Shown: positions 8,913 through 19,077 of the stretch, in pieces
How the letters are laid out: every line of letters begins with the position of its first letter
How positions within the stretch are numbered: the stretch's first letter is position 1
Origin: QHXM01 sp032160705
Lineage (GTDB): Bacteria; Acidobacteriota; Blastocatellia; Pyrinomonadales; Pyrinomonadaceae
Reading direction: 5' to 3'
Assembly: GCA_032160705.1 (NCBI GenBank)
Contig: JAVHVE010000006.1
Coordinates: 49,434 to 113,433, forward strand
Length of the DNA: 64,000 bases
Program-made: the position numbers and the translations under genes
The notes under the pieces: model-generated
Seen by the model: the letters and a program-made list of their open reading frames with translations, nothing else
The model's database searches: none
What the model was told of the DNA's origin: nothing

Positions 8913-11900
8913 ATGACGACAAACCGGAGAATCACACATCTTCTCCCTGAGGTCAGTGTCCTAGTTTTATTGCTCGCCGTCTTCGCGCTTCCGGCATTTG
9001 CCCAAACCAATAAAGGAACGATTAAAGGAACTGTGACGGATCAGACCGGAGCGGTCGTTCGCGATGCTGCCGTTACGGCCACAAACGTTGATACGAATGC
9101 TGAACGCACGGTCAACACCGGCGACGATGGAACGTATGAATTTCCATTGCTGGACCCTGGTAAATACAACCTGACCGTCAAAGCGTCCACCTTCCCGGAC
9201 ACGACGCAGGAAAACGTCATCGTGCAGACCGCCAGCACTCAGGTGGTGGATGTTGTAATGACGGCTGGACAAGTAGGAGGCAATGTGACGATCACTGCGG
9301 CAGCGCCGCTGGTGCAGTCAGAGACCAGTGACCTCGGCACGGTCATCACCGGCAAGCAGATCACAGACCTGCCCATCCCGCAACGCAACTTTACGCTGCT
9401 CGCCACGCTCTCGCCCGGCGTTAGTCGCCCCTTCGTGGGTGTCATCGGCGGCGGCGGGAATTTCGAGGCGGGCGGCAATCCCACCGGCACGTCAACTGAA
9501 TCAACGCGCTTCCGTGAGTCAGGCGGCTCGGTCCTGGTTGTCAACGGCGCGCGCCCGACCAATAACAACTTTACGCTTGACGGGACGGATAACAACGAAG
9601 GGCAGTTCGGCCAGATCGGTATCTACCCGCCCCCGGATGCCATCGCGGAGTTTAAGATTCAGACCAGCGTTGCCCCAGCCGAAGGCGGGCGAGCGGGCGG
9701 CGGCATCATCAGCACGACGACGAAGTCGGGCACTAACAGCCTGCACGGCAGTGCCTATGAGTTTTATCAGGGACGCATCCTGAGCGCGCTCAGCTTCAGA
9801 GAAAATCCGAACTCGCTGGCGAACCGGAACACGCACCAGTTCGGCGGCACTGTCGGCGGCCCGGTCTTCCTGCCGCGCCCAGGCGAAGGCACACCCTATT
9901 TTTACGATGGGCGCAATCGAACCTTCTGGTTCCTGTATTACGAAGGCCAGCGCAACTCGACGCCCTCGACCACTGGCGACTTCGGCTTCGTCAGCGTCCC
10001 AACCACGAGAATGCGCGTCGGCGACTTCGGCGAGTTGCTCCAGCCCGGCACTGCTATGCCCTTTAACACAGTCAGGGGCCCGGTCGTCGCGCCCATTGGC
10101 ACGGTCTTCTGCGCCAACGGCTTCGCTGCTACGGGCAATGACATACGCAACTGCGGCCAGACGCTCTCGCGCGCGGCCTTGAACATCTTTCAAGCCTACC
10201 CGCTCCCGACCGTCACGAACAGAATCTTTGACAACTTCGCCACCAACCGTAAGGAGAAGTATAACCGCGACGGCTTAGGATTGAGGTTCGACCATAACAT
10301 CGGCCAGACCGACACGATTTTCTTCGCTTACAGCAAAGACGAGAGTTCTCGCGCCCGTGACAACAATTTCCCGATTGGCTCTTCGCCCACCAGCAAGGAT
10401 TTGCCCTCGGGCTTCGGCGCTGGCGATGAGTTCGGCAACTCGCGTGGCGTTCGCCTCGGCGAGACGCATACTTTCTCGCCGTCCGTCATCAACGAAGCGC
10501 GCTTTGGCGCGACACGCGTCGAGATCGGCATCTTCAATACCGGCGTCGGCGGCGCGGGCGGTTACGACCCGAACATCTCGGCTGCCCTCGGCGTTGCCAA
10601 CGCCAACGTCTGCGGCGAATGCACGGGCGCAATCCTGCTCGGCATTGAAGAGCCGTTCCAGCGCGGTCGTCAGAACCAGTTGGAGTTCATCGGCGATGGC
10701 GGCCCATTCTATTTCACCTCAAACAACTTCAGCTTCGCCGACGCGCTGACCTACGTTCGCGGCTCGCACGTCTTCAGGTTCGGCGGCGACTACCGCGTCC
10801 GCCAGAACAGCAACTTTGACGCGGGACGCGCCGGGGCTATTAAGGGACAGTACCAGTACGGCACAGGCGTCGGCGGCTTCATCTCAGGCAACTATGGCGG
10901 CACACCCATCGGGCCGGAAGACTCCGGCTCCGGCGGCGCTAATTTCCTGCTCGGCTATGAACCAGCTTTCACCAGCCGTGGCACGCCGGGCACTCCCCCC
11001 TTCCTGTCGAACAAGGAGATATCCTTCTTCGGTCAGGACGATTGGAAAGTCAGCCCGACCCTGACGCTCAACCTCGGCCTGCGCTGGGACCTCTTCACGC
11101 AGCCCGTCGAGCGTTACAACAATCAATCAAACTACAATCCGGCCAACGACACGCTGACGCGCGCCGGTGATAATGCACCGACTGGTCGTGACCTTGTGAA
11201 TTCAGACATGAACAACTTCGGACCGGCCATCGGCTTCGCATGGAGCGGCTTGAAGAGCGATAAGACGGTTGTCGTCCGTGGAGGCTATGCCCTCAAGTAT
11301 GCAGTGGACACCCCAGGCATCCCCGGCATCCTCCAGTCCAACCCGCCGAGTGGTGGCAGCTACGGGTGCGGCAGACTCGACTATGGCACGCCAGCTTGCC
11401 CGCAACTTCCGGCTTTCTTCAACCTCGATACGGGCATCCCGTTTCCGCTGGTGAACAATACCACCACGCCGGGACAGACCTTCTCGGCCCCGGCGGGCAG
11501 CAACCTTGTCTACGTCAATCCAAACATCTCTAACGAAATGTTCCACCAGTTCAATCTGATAACGCAGTGGGAGTTTCGCCCGAACTGGCTGGCGGAGGTC
11601 GGCTATGTCGGCAGCCGTGGGCGCAACCTGCTCGTCGTGCGGAACATCGGCAACAACTCCAGCGGCATTCCCGGCTCGCGCCAGATAACGAATCGCAGCA
11701 TCGTTTCGACGGTCGAGTACACCGGCAAATCATGGTACGACAGCTTGCAGTCGAAACTTGAACGTCGCTTCACGGGCGGCCTGTCACTCATTTCGACTTA
11801 CGTTTGGTCGCACGCGATTGATAATTCGCCGGGCAACTTTTGCACGGGCGGCACGGGACCAAGCACCTGCGGCTTCGCCAACCCCTTGCGTCCCGAACTC

Positions 11901-12464
11901 GACAAAGGCAACGCCGACTTTGATGTTCGCCACCGCTTCAACTTTGCGAGCGTGTGGGATTTGCCATTCGGGAGAGGACGCCACTACTTACGTGACATCT
12001 CGCGCCCGCTTAACTTGTTGGTCGGCGGCTGGCAGCTCAACACAGACATCACTATTCAGAGCGGCCCGCCATATTCTGTCTTCGCCGGTGGCGTTCGCGC
12101 CGACGTCATTGGCGATCCGACGCCCACATCTGACCAGCGCGCGCGCGGGCTGGAGCTTAACCCGTTGGCGTTCCGTCCGGCGGTCACACCCGTCTTCGCC
12201 ACTGACCCGACAGGGCCGAAGTTCGGCAGCCTCGGTCGCAATGTCTTTCGTGGCCAGCGGCAGGAATTCGTGAACGCCTCGCTCTTCAAGAACCTTCATG
12301 TCACAGAATCGTTCACCGTCCAGTTCCGCGCGCAGGCCTACAATCTGTTCAATCACGTGAATAGATTCCGCCCGGAAACCAACCTGACCAGCGGCAACTT
12401 CGGCATAGATACTTCCGAGCAGCGCCGCCGCCAGCTTGAGTTCGGGATGAGGCTGCTGTTCTAA
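8913..12464 (+). CDS. Oar-type TonB-dependent receptor with N-terminal carboxypeptidase-regulatory-like domain
   Basis: 1183 residues from ATG 8913, chosen because GAGG precedes it and the signal peptide (VSVLVLLLAVFALPAFAQ) follows; an upstream TTG at 8859 only adds a polar tail. Order: signal; carboxypeptidase-regulatory-like beta-sandwich (GTVTDQTGAVVRDAAVTATN ... GTYEFPLLDPGKY); plug domain (DLPIPQRNFTLLATLSPGV, NNFTLDGTDNNEGQFGQ); long outer-membrane beta-barrel ending in LEFGMRLLF with the usual terminal aromatic residue. It should bring large substrates, probably oligosaccharides given the neighbours, across the outer membrane. No SusD-like partner is present. Confidence 0.9.
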   Translation: MTTNRRITHLLPEVSVLVLLLAVFALPAFAQTNKGTIKGTVTDQTGAVVRDAAVTATNVDTNAERTVNTGDDGTYEFPLLDPGKYNLTVKASTFPDTTQENVIVQTASTQVVDVVMTAGQVGGNVTITAAAPLVQSETSDLGTVITGKQITDLPIPQRNFTLLATLSPGVSRPFVGVIGGGGNFEAGGNPTGTSTESTRFRESGGSVLVVNGARPTNNNFTLDGTDNNEGQFGQIGIYPPPDAIAEFKIQTSVAPAEGGRAGGGIISTTTKSGTNSLHGSAYEFYQGRILSALSFRENPNSLANRNTHQFGGTVGGPVFLPRPGEGTPYFYDGRNRTFWFLYYEGQRNSTPSTTGDFGFVSVPTTRMRVGDFGELLQPGTAMPFNTVRGPVVAPIGTVFCANGFAATGNDIRNCGQTLSRAALNIFQAYPLPTVTNRIFDNFATNRKEKYNRDGLGLRFDHNIGQTDTIFFAYSKDESSRARDNNFPIGSSPTSKDLPSGFGAGDEFGNSRGVRLGETHTFSPSVINEARFGATRVEIGIFNTGVGGAGGYDPNISAALGVANANVCGECTGAILLGIEEPFQRGRQNQLEFIGDGGPFYFTSNNFSFADALTYVRGSHVFRFGGDYRVRQNSNFDAGRAGAIKGQYQYGTGVGGFISGNYGGTPIGPEDSGSGGANFLLGYEPAFTSRGTPGTPPFLSNKEISFFGQDDWKVSPTLTLNLGLRWDLFTQPVERYNNQSNYNPANDTLTRAGDNAPTGRDLVNSDMNNFGPAIGFAWSGLKSDKTVVVRGGYALKYAVDTPGIPGILQSNPPSGGSYGCGRLDYGTPACPQLPAFFNLDTGIPFPLVNNTTTPGQTFSAPAGSNLVYVNPNISNEMFHQFNLITQWEFRPNWLAEVGYVGSRGRNLLVVRNIGNNSSGIPGSRQITNRSIVSTVEYTGKSWYDSLQSKLERRFTGGLSLISTYVWSHAIDNSPGNFCTGGTGPSTCGFANPLRPELDKGNADFDVRHRFNFASVWDLPFGRGRHYLRDISRPLNLLVGGWQLNTDITIQSGPPYSVFAGGVRADVIGDPTPTSDQRARGLELNPLAFRPAVTPVFATDPTGPKFGSLGRNVFRGQRQEFVNASLFKNLHVTESFTVQFRAQAYNLFNHVNRFRPETNLTSGNFGIDTSEQRRRQLEFGMRLLF

Positions 12465-12509
12465 CATTGGGCTCGGACAGAAGTTCATCTGAGCAAATAG
12501 CAATAGGTG

Positions 12510-12546
12510 GAGGGCGTCCTGCGCAGAGGACGCCCTCTGCTTTAAT
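12510..12546 (+). terminator. GC-rich stem-loop terminator after the TonB receptor
   Basis: GAGGGCGTCC (12510-12519) pairs with GGACGCCCTC (12528-12537) and is followed by TGCTTTAATT. It is 45 bases after the receptor stop and fits an intrinsic terminator with a short, imperfect T-tract. Confidence 0.65.
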
Positions 12547-12679
12547 TACAGGGTGTGCGGCAGAGAGCGCAGGCGGTGTTGCTTGAGTTCACTATCGAAA
12601 GAGTTTAATTTATCAGCGTCTCTCCTTCGCCCCTGACGTTAAATCTTTTCAGCCCGCCGCGAACTCGTGTTCGCGTGCG

Positions 12680-13777
12680 ATGCCCGCCCGGAAGTTTTCG
12701 ATGAGTGCGAGCGCACAAATATTCAGTCGCCGGATGTTGAAGTGCGTGGCGACATGCGCCATCGCGCTCCATTCGGCAGCGGCGCTGGCGCAAGATCGGA
12801 GCGGGTCTGTTCCTCCGGCGCAGGTCATGCAGGTGGTCGAGCGCGTGCGGCAACAGGCTGATGACGAAAGCACGCACGCGCAGGCGCTCGCACTCGGTGG
12901 CGCACTGCTCCGTGAGGCTCGCTACGCGGAGGCGGCGGAACTCTTTGGTGCGCTCGCTGAGAAGCGACCGCGTGACCCGGCGGTTCTTTACGGCGCGGCG
13001 CTCGCGACTTTCAACGCGGGTCGGGCGACAGAGGCCGAGCCCTTTGCGCGCAGGGCGGTTGACGCTGCCCTCGCCGCCGCGCAAGCGACAAACGCCGGAG
13101 GGACGGAGAAGGAACGCGCCGCCGATGCGCTCGTGCTGCTGGCAGTCGTGCTGGCAGTTAGAGGCGACGACGCGGGCGCGCTCAAATCGGTAGAACATGC
13201 CGTTCGCCTTGCGCCTGATAACTTCGATGCACAGTTGGCGCTCGGTCGAGCGCTCTTCGGCGTAGGCGACGATGCGGGCGCGGTGCGAGCCTTCCGCGCG
13301 GCGGTTGCGCTGAGACCTTCGGACGCGCGCTCTCTATTTTTCCTGGCGACAGCGCTCGAACACGGCGGCGATGCGGAGGCTGCTCTCGCGGCTTATCGTG
13401 AGCTGATTGCGCGGCAGCCTCGCACGGCTGAGGGACATCTGGGCCTGGGCGTCCTGCTTTTGAAGCGCGGTGGAGCGAATGAGGGGATCAGGGTGTTGCT
13501 GCGCGCGCTTGAAATAAACCCGAATCTCTACGAAGCGCGCATCTCGCTGGGTCGCGCGCTCGTCGCGCAGGGGCGCGCAGGCGAGGCCGTCGAGCACTTG
13601 CGCCGCGCCGCCGAACTTGCGCCGGACAATCCTGAGCCGCACTACCAACTCTCGCTTGCCTATCGTCACCTGGGGCGGAAAGAGGAAGCCGCCGCAGAGT
13701 CTGTCATCGTCAAACGCATCCACGAATCGCGTCGCGGTGGCCCACAGGCGAGTGCCCCGACGCCGCCCGACAAGTAA
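12680..13777 (+). CDS. Exported TPR-repeat protein
   Basis: 365 residues. A signal peptide is visible (MLKCVATCAIALHSAAALAQ); the ATG at 12734 would start it exactly, while ATG 12680 adds 18 residues, so the start is uncertain. At least seven TPR units follow, recognisable by the A-x-x-x-x-A-L-x-x-P spacing (for example AVRLAPDNFDAQLALGRALF, ALEINPNLYEARISLGRAL, AAELAPDNPEPHYQLSLAY). It probably acts as a protein-binding scaffold in the periplasm. It is 11 bases from a second TPR gene and belongs to the same operon. Confidence 0.8.
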   Translation: MPARKFSMSASAQIFSRRMLKCVATCAIALHSAAALAQDRSGSVPPAQVMQVVERVRQQADDESTHAQALALGGALLREARYAEAAELFGALAEKRPRDPAVLYGAALATFNAGRATEAEPFARRAVDAALAAAQATNAGGTEKERAADALVLLAVVLAVRGDDAGALKSVEHAVRLAPDNFDAQLALGRALFGVGDDAGAVRAFRAAVALRPSDARSLFFLATALEHGGDAEAALAAYRELIARQPRTAEGHLGLGVLLLKRGGANEGIRVLLRALEINPNLYEARISLGRALVAQGRAGEAVEHLRRAAELAPDNPEPHYQLSLAYRHLGRKEEAAAESVIVKRIHESRRGGPQASAPTPPDK

Positions 13778-13788
13778 GTGATTTTTAT

Positions 13789-15492
13789 ATGTCACGACAG
13801 GCTTTAAATCTCAGGTTGCGCACGGCGCGTCCGGCACTGTTGGCGTTTCTCGTCGCGCTCAGTTGCACATGGCTGCTCGCGCCTCAGACGGCGGCGCAGC
13901 AAGTTCGTCGCGATGGGAGCGCGCAGAAGAGCCAGACGAAAACGCCTGCGCAACGCGGGAACGTCTCGCGGATCGTGCGCGACGCCGCCACGTTGCTGCA
14001 AGCAGGGAAGCTCAAAGAGGCAGAGATGGCTGCGCGCAGCGCCGTGGCCGCCGCGCCGCGCGACTCGGAAGCGCACGCATTGCTCGGCGTCATTCTTGAC
14101 CAGCAAGGTCGTCAGGGCGAGGCCGAGCGCGAGTTGCGCGAAGCGGTACGCATCAATCCTGAATCGGCGGGCGCGCTGACGAACCTCGGCGTCCTCCTCG
14201 TCCGCACTAACCGGGCAGACGAGGCTCTCAAAACTTTCGAGGCGGCGCTCCGGTTTTCACCCGGTCACGCGCAGGCTACCTACAACCTCGCCGTGCTCTA
14301 CGTCACGCGCAAAGATTACACGCGTGCGATCCCGCTGCTGGAACGCCTGGCAGGGATGAAGGGCGGAATGGAGTCGGCGGACATGGCGCTGCTGCTCACG
14401 CTCGCAGACACATACGCCCATGCGGGACGCGCCAGTGATACCGAAAAGCTCTCCGACCTGATTGAGCGGCGCGCTGGCGACGACCCACGCGTTCTCTTCA
14501 CGCTCGGCCTCGCGCTCGCCGACGCGGGCGCTTACGCACGCGCCGCACGTCTCTTCGAGCGGACAAACCAACTCCGCCCGAAGTCATACGAAGTGCTCTA
14601 CAACTTCGGCGTCGCGCTCTTCAACCTTGATCGGCTCGACGAGGCACGCAAAGCTTTGCAGGACGCCGCGACATTGCATCCCGATGGGCCGGAAGTTTTT
14701 TACCGCCTGGGACTCGTCGCCTCTGCGAAGGGCGAGAGCGAGAACGCACTCGGTCTCTGGCAACGCACCGTCAAGCTGCGCCCCGAATATGCGGAGGCTT
14801 ACTTCATGATCGCCGAGGAGCTTGTCAAAAACCGGCGCGGCGAGCGCGCCATCCCTTTCTACGAGCGCGCCATCGAAGAAGACCCGTCGCAGCCGCTGTA
14901 TCGCATCCGCCTCGGCGTGGCGCACTTTCGCGCACACCGCAACCAGCAAGCGCGCGAAACATTAGAGCAGGCGCTCGCGCGCTTTCCCGACAACGCTACG
15001 CTCTACTACATCGTCGGCTACGTCGCGCGTGCCGAAGGACAATTCGACTCGGCGCTCAAAGCCTTCCAGCGCTCGGTCGAATTACAGCCGGACAATCCTG
15101 CGGCCTACGCTAACCTCGGATTTCTGGCCGCCGAGCGCGGGCAGCACGAAGAGGCCGAGCGTTTGTTGCGTCGCGCGCTGGCGCTCGACCCCGACAACTA
15201 TCCCGCGACTTACGATCTGGGACGCCTGCTCGTGCGCCTGACGCGCTACGACGAGGCGCTGCCGCTCCTTGAGCGTGGCACGCAGCTCATCCAGAACGAC
15301 CCCGGTGTGCATTATCAACTCTTCCTCGCCTATTCGCGTCTCAAGCGCAAAGCGGACGCCGACCGCGAGCTTGCCATCTTCAAGCGACTTGAAGAAGAGC
15401 GCAAAAATCGTAGTGCGAGCGAAGATAATAGTGAAACGATGAATGGATTGCCTTCACCGGCGACAGGCAGTTCAACTTCAAAAAAGCCCTGA
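13789..15492 (+). CDS. Exported TPR-repeat protein, paralogue of the gene at 29472
   Basis: 567 residues with a signal peptide (PALLAFLVALSCTWLLAPQT). More than ten TPR units follow from about residue 55 to 530 (for example AVRINPESAGALTNLGVLLV, AATLHPDGPEVFYRLGLVA, ALALDPDNYPATYDLGRLLV). The C-terminal tail is charged (KRLEEERKNRSASEDN). The protein at 29472 aligns along its whole length, including the phrases LGVILDQ, VHYQLFLA and the DEERK-type tail, so the two arose by duplication. Each sits beside a secreted glycan-degrading enzyme. A role in organising exported hydrolases is an inference. Confidence 0.85.
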   Translation: MSRQALNLRLRTARPALLAFLVALSCTWLLAPQTAAQQVRRDGSAQKSQTKTPAQRGNVSRIVRDAATLLQAGKLKEAEMAARSAVAAAPRDSEAHALLGVILDQQGRQGEAERELREAVRINPESAGALTNLGVLLVRTNRADEALKTFEAALRFSPGHAQATYNLAVLYVTRKDYTRAIPLLERLAGMKGGMESADMALLLTLADTYAHAGRASDTEKLSDLIERRAGDDPRVLFTLGLALADAGAYARAARLFERTNQLRPKSYEVLYNFGVALFNLDRLDEARKALQDAATLHPDGPEVFYRLGLVASAKGESENALGLWQRTVKLRPEYAEAYFMIAEELVKNRRGERAIPFYERAIEEDPSQPLYRIRLGVAHFRAHRNQQARETLEQALARFPDNATLYYIVGYVARAEGQFDSALKAFQRSVELQPDNPAAYANLGFLAAERGQHEEAERLLRRALALDPDNYPATYDLGRLLVRLTRYDEALPLLERGTQLIQNDPGVHYQLFLAYSRLKRKADADRELAIFKRLEEERKNRSASEDNSETMNGLPSPATGSSTSKKP

Positions 15493-15498
15493 ACCAAG

Positions 15499-17415
15499 TT
15501 GCCAAACATCAAACTCAAAACTATCGCTGCCATCCTTTGGACACTCGCCTGTGTTCTCCAGAGCGCGGGTCTGGTACAGGCGCAGACCGCTCTGCCGCCC
15601 GCGATTCTCAAAGTCGAACCGCCTTCGTGGTGGGCAGGGCATTCAATCAATCCCGTGCGCTTGCTTGTGCGCGGCACGAATCTTACGGGGGCGCGCGTCA
15701 CGGCCACACGTCCTGAGACTTCCCCTTCAGCCGTCGTCATCAATCCTGCGGGCACGTATCTCTTCGTCAGCGTCCAGATAAGTGCGGCGGCGCAACCCGG
15801 CGATTATCCTTTGCAGCTTGAAACCGCCGCAGGCAAAACCACGATTCCGTTTCGCGTCAACGCTCCGCTCGATGCGGCGACCAATTTTCAGGGCATCACG
15901 AACGACGACGTTATCTACCTCATCATGCCCGACCGCTTCAGCAACGGGGACATGACGAACGATGCACCCGCAGGCTCTCCCACAGAAGCCAACGACCGAA
16001 AAAATTCGCGCGCCTTTCACGGCGGCGACCTGCGCGGCATCATCAATCATTTGCCTTACCTGAAAGAACTGGGCGTGACGGCGCTCTGGATTAATCCCTG
16101 GTACGATAATCCGAACACTGTAAACACCTGCGACAAGCCCTGGTGTCCGAACACGAATTATCACGGTTATCACGCGATTGATTACTACGGAGTCGAAGAC
16201 CACTTCGGAGACCTGCGGACTTTGCGCGAGCTGGTCGAGAAAGCGCACCGTCTCGGAATCAAGATTATTCAAGACCAGGTGGCGAACCACGTCGGCATCC
16301 AGCACCCCTGGTCAACAAACCCGCCGCTCGACAACTGGTTTCACGGCACGCCCACACGCCACATTCAAAATCCTTTTCGCGGCGACTTGCTGCTGACGCC
16401 TAACGCCGCCCGTGAAGAACGTCGCCCGACGCTCGACGGCTGGTTCAACGATGCCTTGCCGGACATGAATCAGGAAGAGCCGGAAGTTGCGCGCTACGAA
16501 ATTCAGAACGCGCTCTGGTGGATTGGCGTGACCGGACTCGACGGCATCCGTCAGGACACAATTCAATACATGCCGCGTTCCTTCATCCGCGATCTTTCAC
16601 GTGCGCTCCATCAGGAGTATCCGAAGATGTGGATGGTCGGCGAAGTCTTCGACCGCGACCCCGCGCACACGGCATTCTTCATGGGCGGGCGCAAAGGGTG
16701 GGACGGCATAGATACCGAGCTTGATTCGGTTTTCGACTTCGCGCTCTGGCAGGCGTCGCTCGATGTCTTCAGCGGCAAGAAGCCCGTGCGGCATCTGCGG
16801 GACACGTTAAAGTACGATGCGAATTATCCAGATGCCTTGCGCCTGACCACGATGCTTAACAATCACGACGTGAAGCGCACCATCTCAATCGAGGGTATGA
16901 CGCTCGAAGGCGCGATGCTGCACACAGGATTTCTCCTCACGGTGAGAGGCATCCCGCAGCTTTACTACGGCGACGAGATTGCGCTTCCCGGCAATGATGA
17001 CCCGGACAACCGGCGCGATTTTCCCGGCGGCTTTCCCGGAGATAAGCGCAGCGCTTTCACCAAAAATGGGCGCACTCCCGAAGAGCAGCGCATGTACGAA
17101 TGGACGCGCTCACTCGTTCACTTGCGCCGCGAGCAGCGAGCGCTTCGTCAAGGCCACACGATTGACCTGGTTTATACGGACGACACCTATGTCTTCGCGC
17201 GCCGCTCTGCCGGTGAAATTATCGTCGTGGCAATCAACCGCGCCCCGACACCTCAGAAGACGACAATTCCGATTGCTTTGATCGAGACCGCAGACGGCGC
17301 TCAACTGATTCCGCTCCTCTCGGCGAAAGAGCGAATCCGTGCGGCAGGGGGAAGTTTTACGTTCGACGTTCCGCCCAGAACGATGGTCGCTTACAAGTTA
17401 ATCGGCGCGGAATAA
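15499..17415 (+). CDS. Secreted GH13 alpha-amylase-family enzyme with cyclomaltodextrinase-type N-domain
   Basis: 638 residues, apparently starting at TTG 15499, six bases after the TPR stop; no ATG or GTG suits the signal peptide (LKTIAAILWTLACVLQSAGL). Residues ~35-125 form the N-terminal beta domain (LKVEPPSWWAGHSINPVRLL). The GH13 barrel shows region I QDQVANHVG, region II GLDGIRQD with the nucleophile Asp, region III GEVFD with the acid/base Glu, and region IV NNHDVKR. A C-terminal beta domain ends the protein. It should cut alpha-1,4-glucans or cyclodextrins outside the cytoplasm. The gene at 19769 is a full-length paralogue. Confidence 0.9.
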   Translation: MPNIKLKTIAAILWTLACVLQSAGLVQAQTALPPAILKVEPPSWWAGHSINPVRLLVRGTNLTGARVTATRPETSPSAVVINPAGTYLFVSVQISAAAQPGDYPLQLETAAGKTTIPFRVNAPLDAATNFQGITNDDVIYLIMPDRFSNGDMTNDAPAGSPTEANDRKNSRAFHGGDLRGIINHLPYLKELGVTALWINPWYDNPNTVNTCDKPWCPNTNYHGYHAIDYYGVEDHFGDLRTLRELVEKAHRLGIKIIQDQVANHVGIQHPWSTNPPLDNWFHGTPTRHIQNPFRGDLLLTPNAAREERRPTLDGWFNDALPDMNQEEPEVARYEIQNALWWIGVTGLDGIRQDTIQYMPRSFIRDLSRALHQEYPKMWMVGEVFDRDPAHTAFFMGGRKGWDGIDTELDSVFDFALWQASLDVFSGKKPVRHLRDTLKYDANYPDALRLTTMLNNHDVKRTISIEGMTLEGAMLHTGFLLTVRGIPQLYYGDEIALPGNDDPDNRRDFPGGFPGDKRSAFTKNGRTPEEQRMYEWTRSLVHLRREQRALRQGHTIDLVYTDDTYVFARRSAGEIIVVAINRAPTPQKTTIPIALIETADGAQLIPLLSAKERIRAAGGSFTFDVPPRTMVAYKLIGAE

Positions 17416-17500
17416 CATGACCGAGTTCAAAGGCATTTAGGTTATACTGGCAATCAAAAGTCTTTAGCGGAATTTCGGATATTGATTCGAGGAGGGAGCT

Positions 17501-19045
17501 GTGAGCTTCCCTAGATCGAGCGGCATACTTCTGCATCCGACCAGCCTGCCCGGACGTTTCGGCATCGGCGACTTAGGGGATGAAGCCTATCGCTTCGTGG
17601 ATTTTCTTGCGGCGAGCGAGCAAAGTCTCTGGCAGGTGTTGCCATTGGGGCCGACCGGCTACGGCGATTCTCCCTATCAGTGCTTCTCCGCGTTTGCGGG
17701 CAACACCCTGCTCATCAGCCCGGAAAGGCTCGTCCATGAAGGGCTGCTCAGCCAGCAAGACCTCGATGCCGCGCCAGATTTTCCTGACGAGAGAATTGAC
17801 TTCGGCAACGTTATCACGTTTAAGAACGCGCTTCTCAAGCAAGCGTTCGAGCGTTTCAAGCAAACATCCGATCACAGCTTGCGAGCTTACTTCGAGCGAT
17901 TCTCTCAGCAAGCTTCTTCCTGGCTCGAAGACTACGCGCTGTATCGCGCGTTGAAGGACGCGCAAAGTGGCAAGGCCTGGAACGAGTGGGAGCCGAAACT
18001 CGCTCGCCGCGACACTGCGGCACTGGCTGGCGAGCGCGAGCAGCTACGCGAACAAATTGATGCACAGAAGTTCTACCAGTTTCTCTTCTTCAAGCAGTGG
18101 GCGGCGCTCAAAGCTTACGCACACGAGCATGGAGTCAAACTCGTTGGCGACATTCCCATCTTCGTCGCGCGCGATTCGGCTGATGTCTGGATGAACCCGG
18201 ACGAGTTCAAGCTGGACGAAGCGGGCAATCCCTTAGTCATCGCGGGCGTTCCGCCAGACTACTTCAGCGCGACAGGCCAGCTCTGGGGAAATCCCATTTA
18301 CAACTGGGACAAGATGCTGCGCGATGGTTTCCGCTGGTGGATTGAGCGCGTGCGCGCGACTCTGGAAATTTTCGACATCGTTCGCATAGATCATTTTCGC
18401 GGCTTCGCAGCCAGTTGGGAGATTCCGGGCGGAGATAAAACAGCGGAGCGCGGGCGCTGGGTCAATGTGCCGGGCAGGGAACTATTCACCGCCATCAAGG
18501 ATGCGCTCGGCGATTTGCCAATCATCGCGGAGGATTTAGGCGTCATCACGCCGGACGTTGAAGCCCTGCGCGACGATTTCGGATTGCCCGGCATGCGTAT
18601 CCTGCAATTCGCTTTCGGCGGTGATACCCTGAATCATGATCTCCCGCACAACTACATCAAAAACTGTGTCGTCTACACGGGCACGCACGACAACGACACG
18701 ACGCTCGGCTGGTTCACGAGCGTCGCGGGCGAGGGGTCAACGCGCGACAGCGAACAGATCGAACGCGAGCGCCAGTTCTGTCTCAACTATCTCAACACGG
18801 ATGGCCGCGAAATCCACTGGGACTTCATCCGCGCCGTGCTCGCCTCGGTCGCAGACACGGCGATTATTCCATTGCAAGACCTCTTGGGGCTCGGCACGGA
18901 AGCGCGCATGAATCTACCGAACAGCACATCGGGCAACTGGGGCTGGCGCTACAAAGCAGGCGCGCTTAATGATGAGCTTGGAGAGCGTTTGAAGAAACTG
19001 ACGCAGGTTTACGGGCGTGAACAGAAACGGGAAGAGAAAGTATAG
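17501..19045 (+). CDS. malQ: 4-alpha-glucanotransferase (amylomaltase, GH77)
   Basis: 514 residues, the usual length for the short bacterial type, with no signal peptide, so cytoplasmic. GTG 17501 has a strong GGAGGGAG ribosome site. Signatures: GILLHPTSLPGRFGIGDLGD at the N-terminus, PLGPTGYGDSPYQ, GDIPIFVARDSADVW, RIDHFRGF with the nucleophile Asp, IIAEDLG with the acid/base Glu, and TGTHDNDTTLGW. It rearranges maltooligosaccharides, releasing glucose for the glucokinase at 43628. It is the cytoplasmic step between the exported GH13 enzymes around it. Confidence 0.95.
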   Translation: MSFPRSSGILLHPTSLPGRFGIGDLGDEAYRFVDFLAASEQSLWQVLPLGPTGYGDSPYQCFSAFAGNTLLISPERLVHEGLLSQQDLDAAPDFPDERIDFGNVITFKNALLKQAFERFKQTSDHSLRAYFERFSQQASSWLEDYALYRALKDAQSGKAWNEWEPKLARRDTAALAGEREQLREQIDAQKFYQFLFFKQWAALKAYAHEHGVKLVGDIPIFVARDSADVWMNPDEFKLDEAGNPLVIAGVPPDYFSATGQLWGNPIYNWDKMLRDGFRWWIERVRATLEIFDIVRIDHFRGFAASWEIPGGDKTAERGRWVNVPGRELFTAIKDALGDLPIIAEDLGVITPDVEALRDDFGLPGMRILQFAFGGDTLNHDLPHNYIKNCVVYTGTHDNDTTLGWFTSVAGEGSTRDSEQIERERQFCLNYLNTDGREIHWDFIRAVLASVADTAIIPLQDLLGLGTEARMNLPNSTSGNWGWRYKAGALNDELGERLKKLTQVYGREQKREEKV

Positions 19046-19077
19046 GTAGAAAAAACTGCAGGTGTTGAATTAATAAC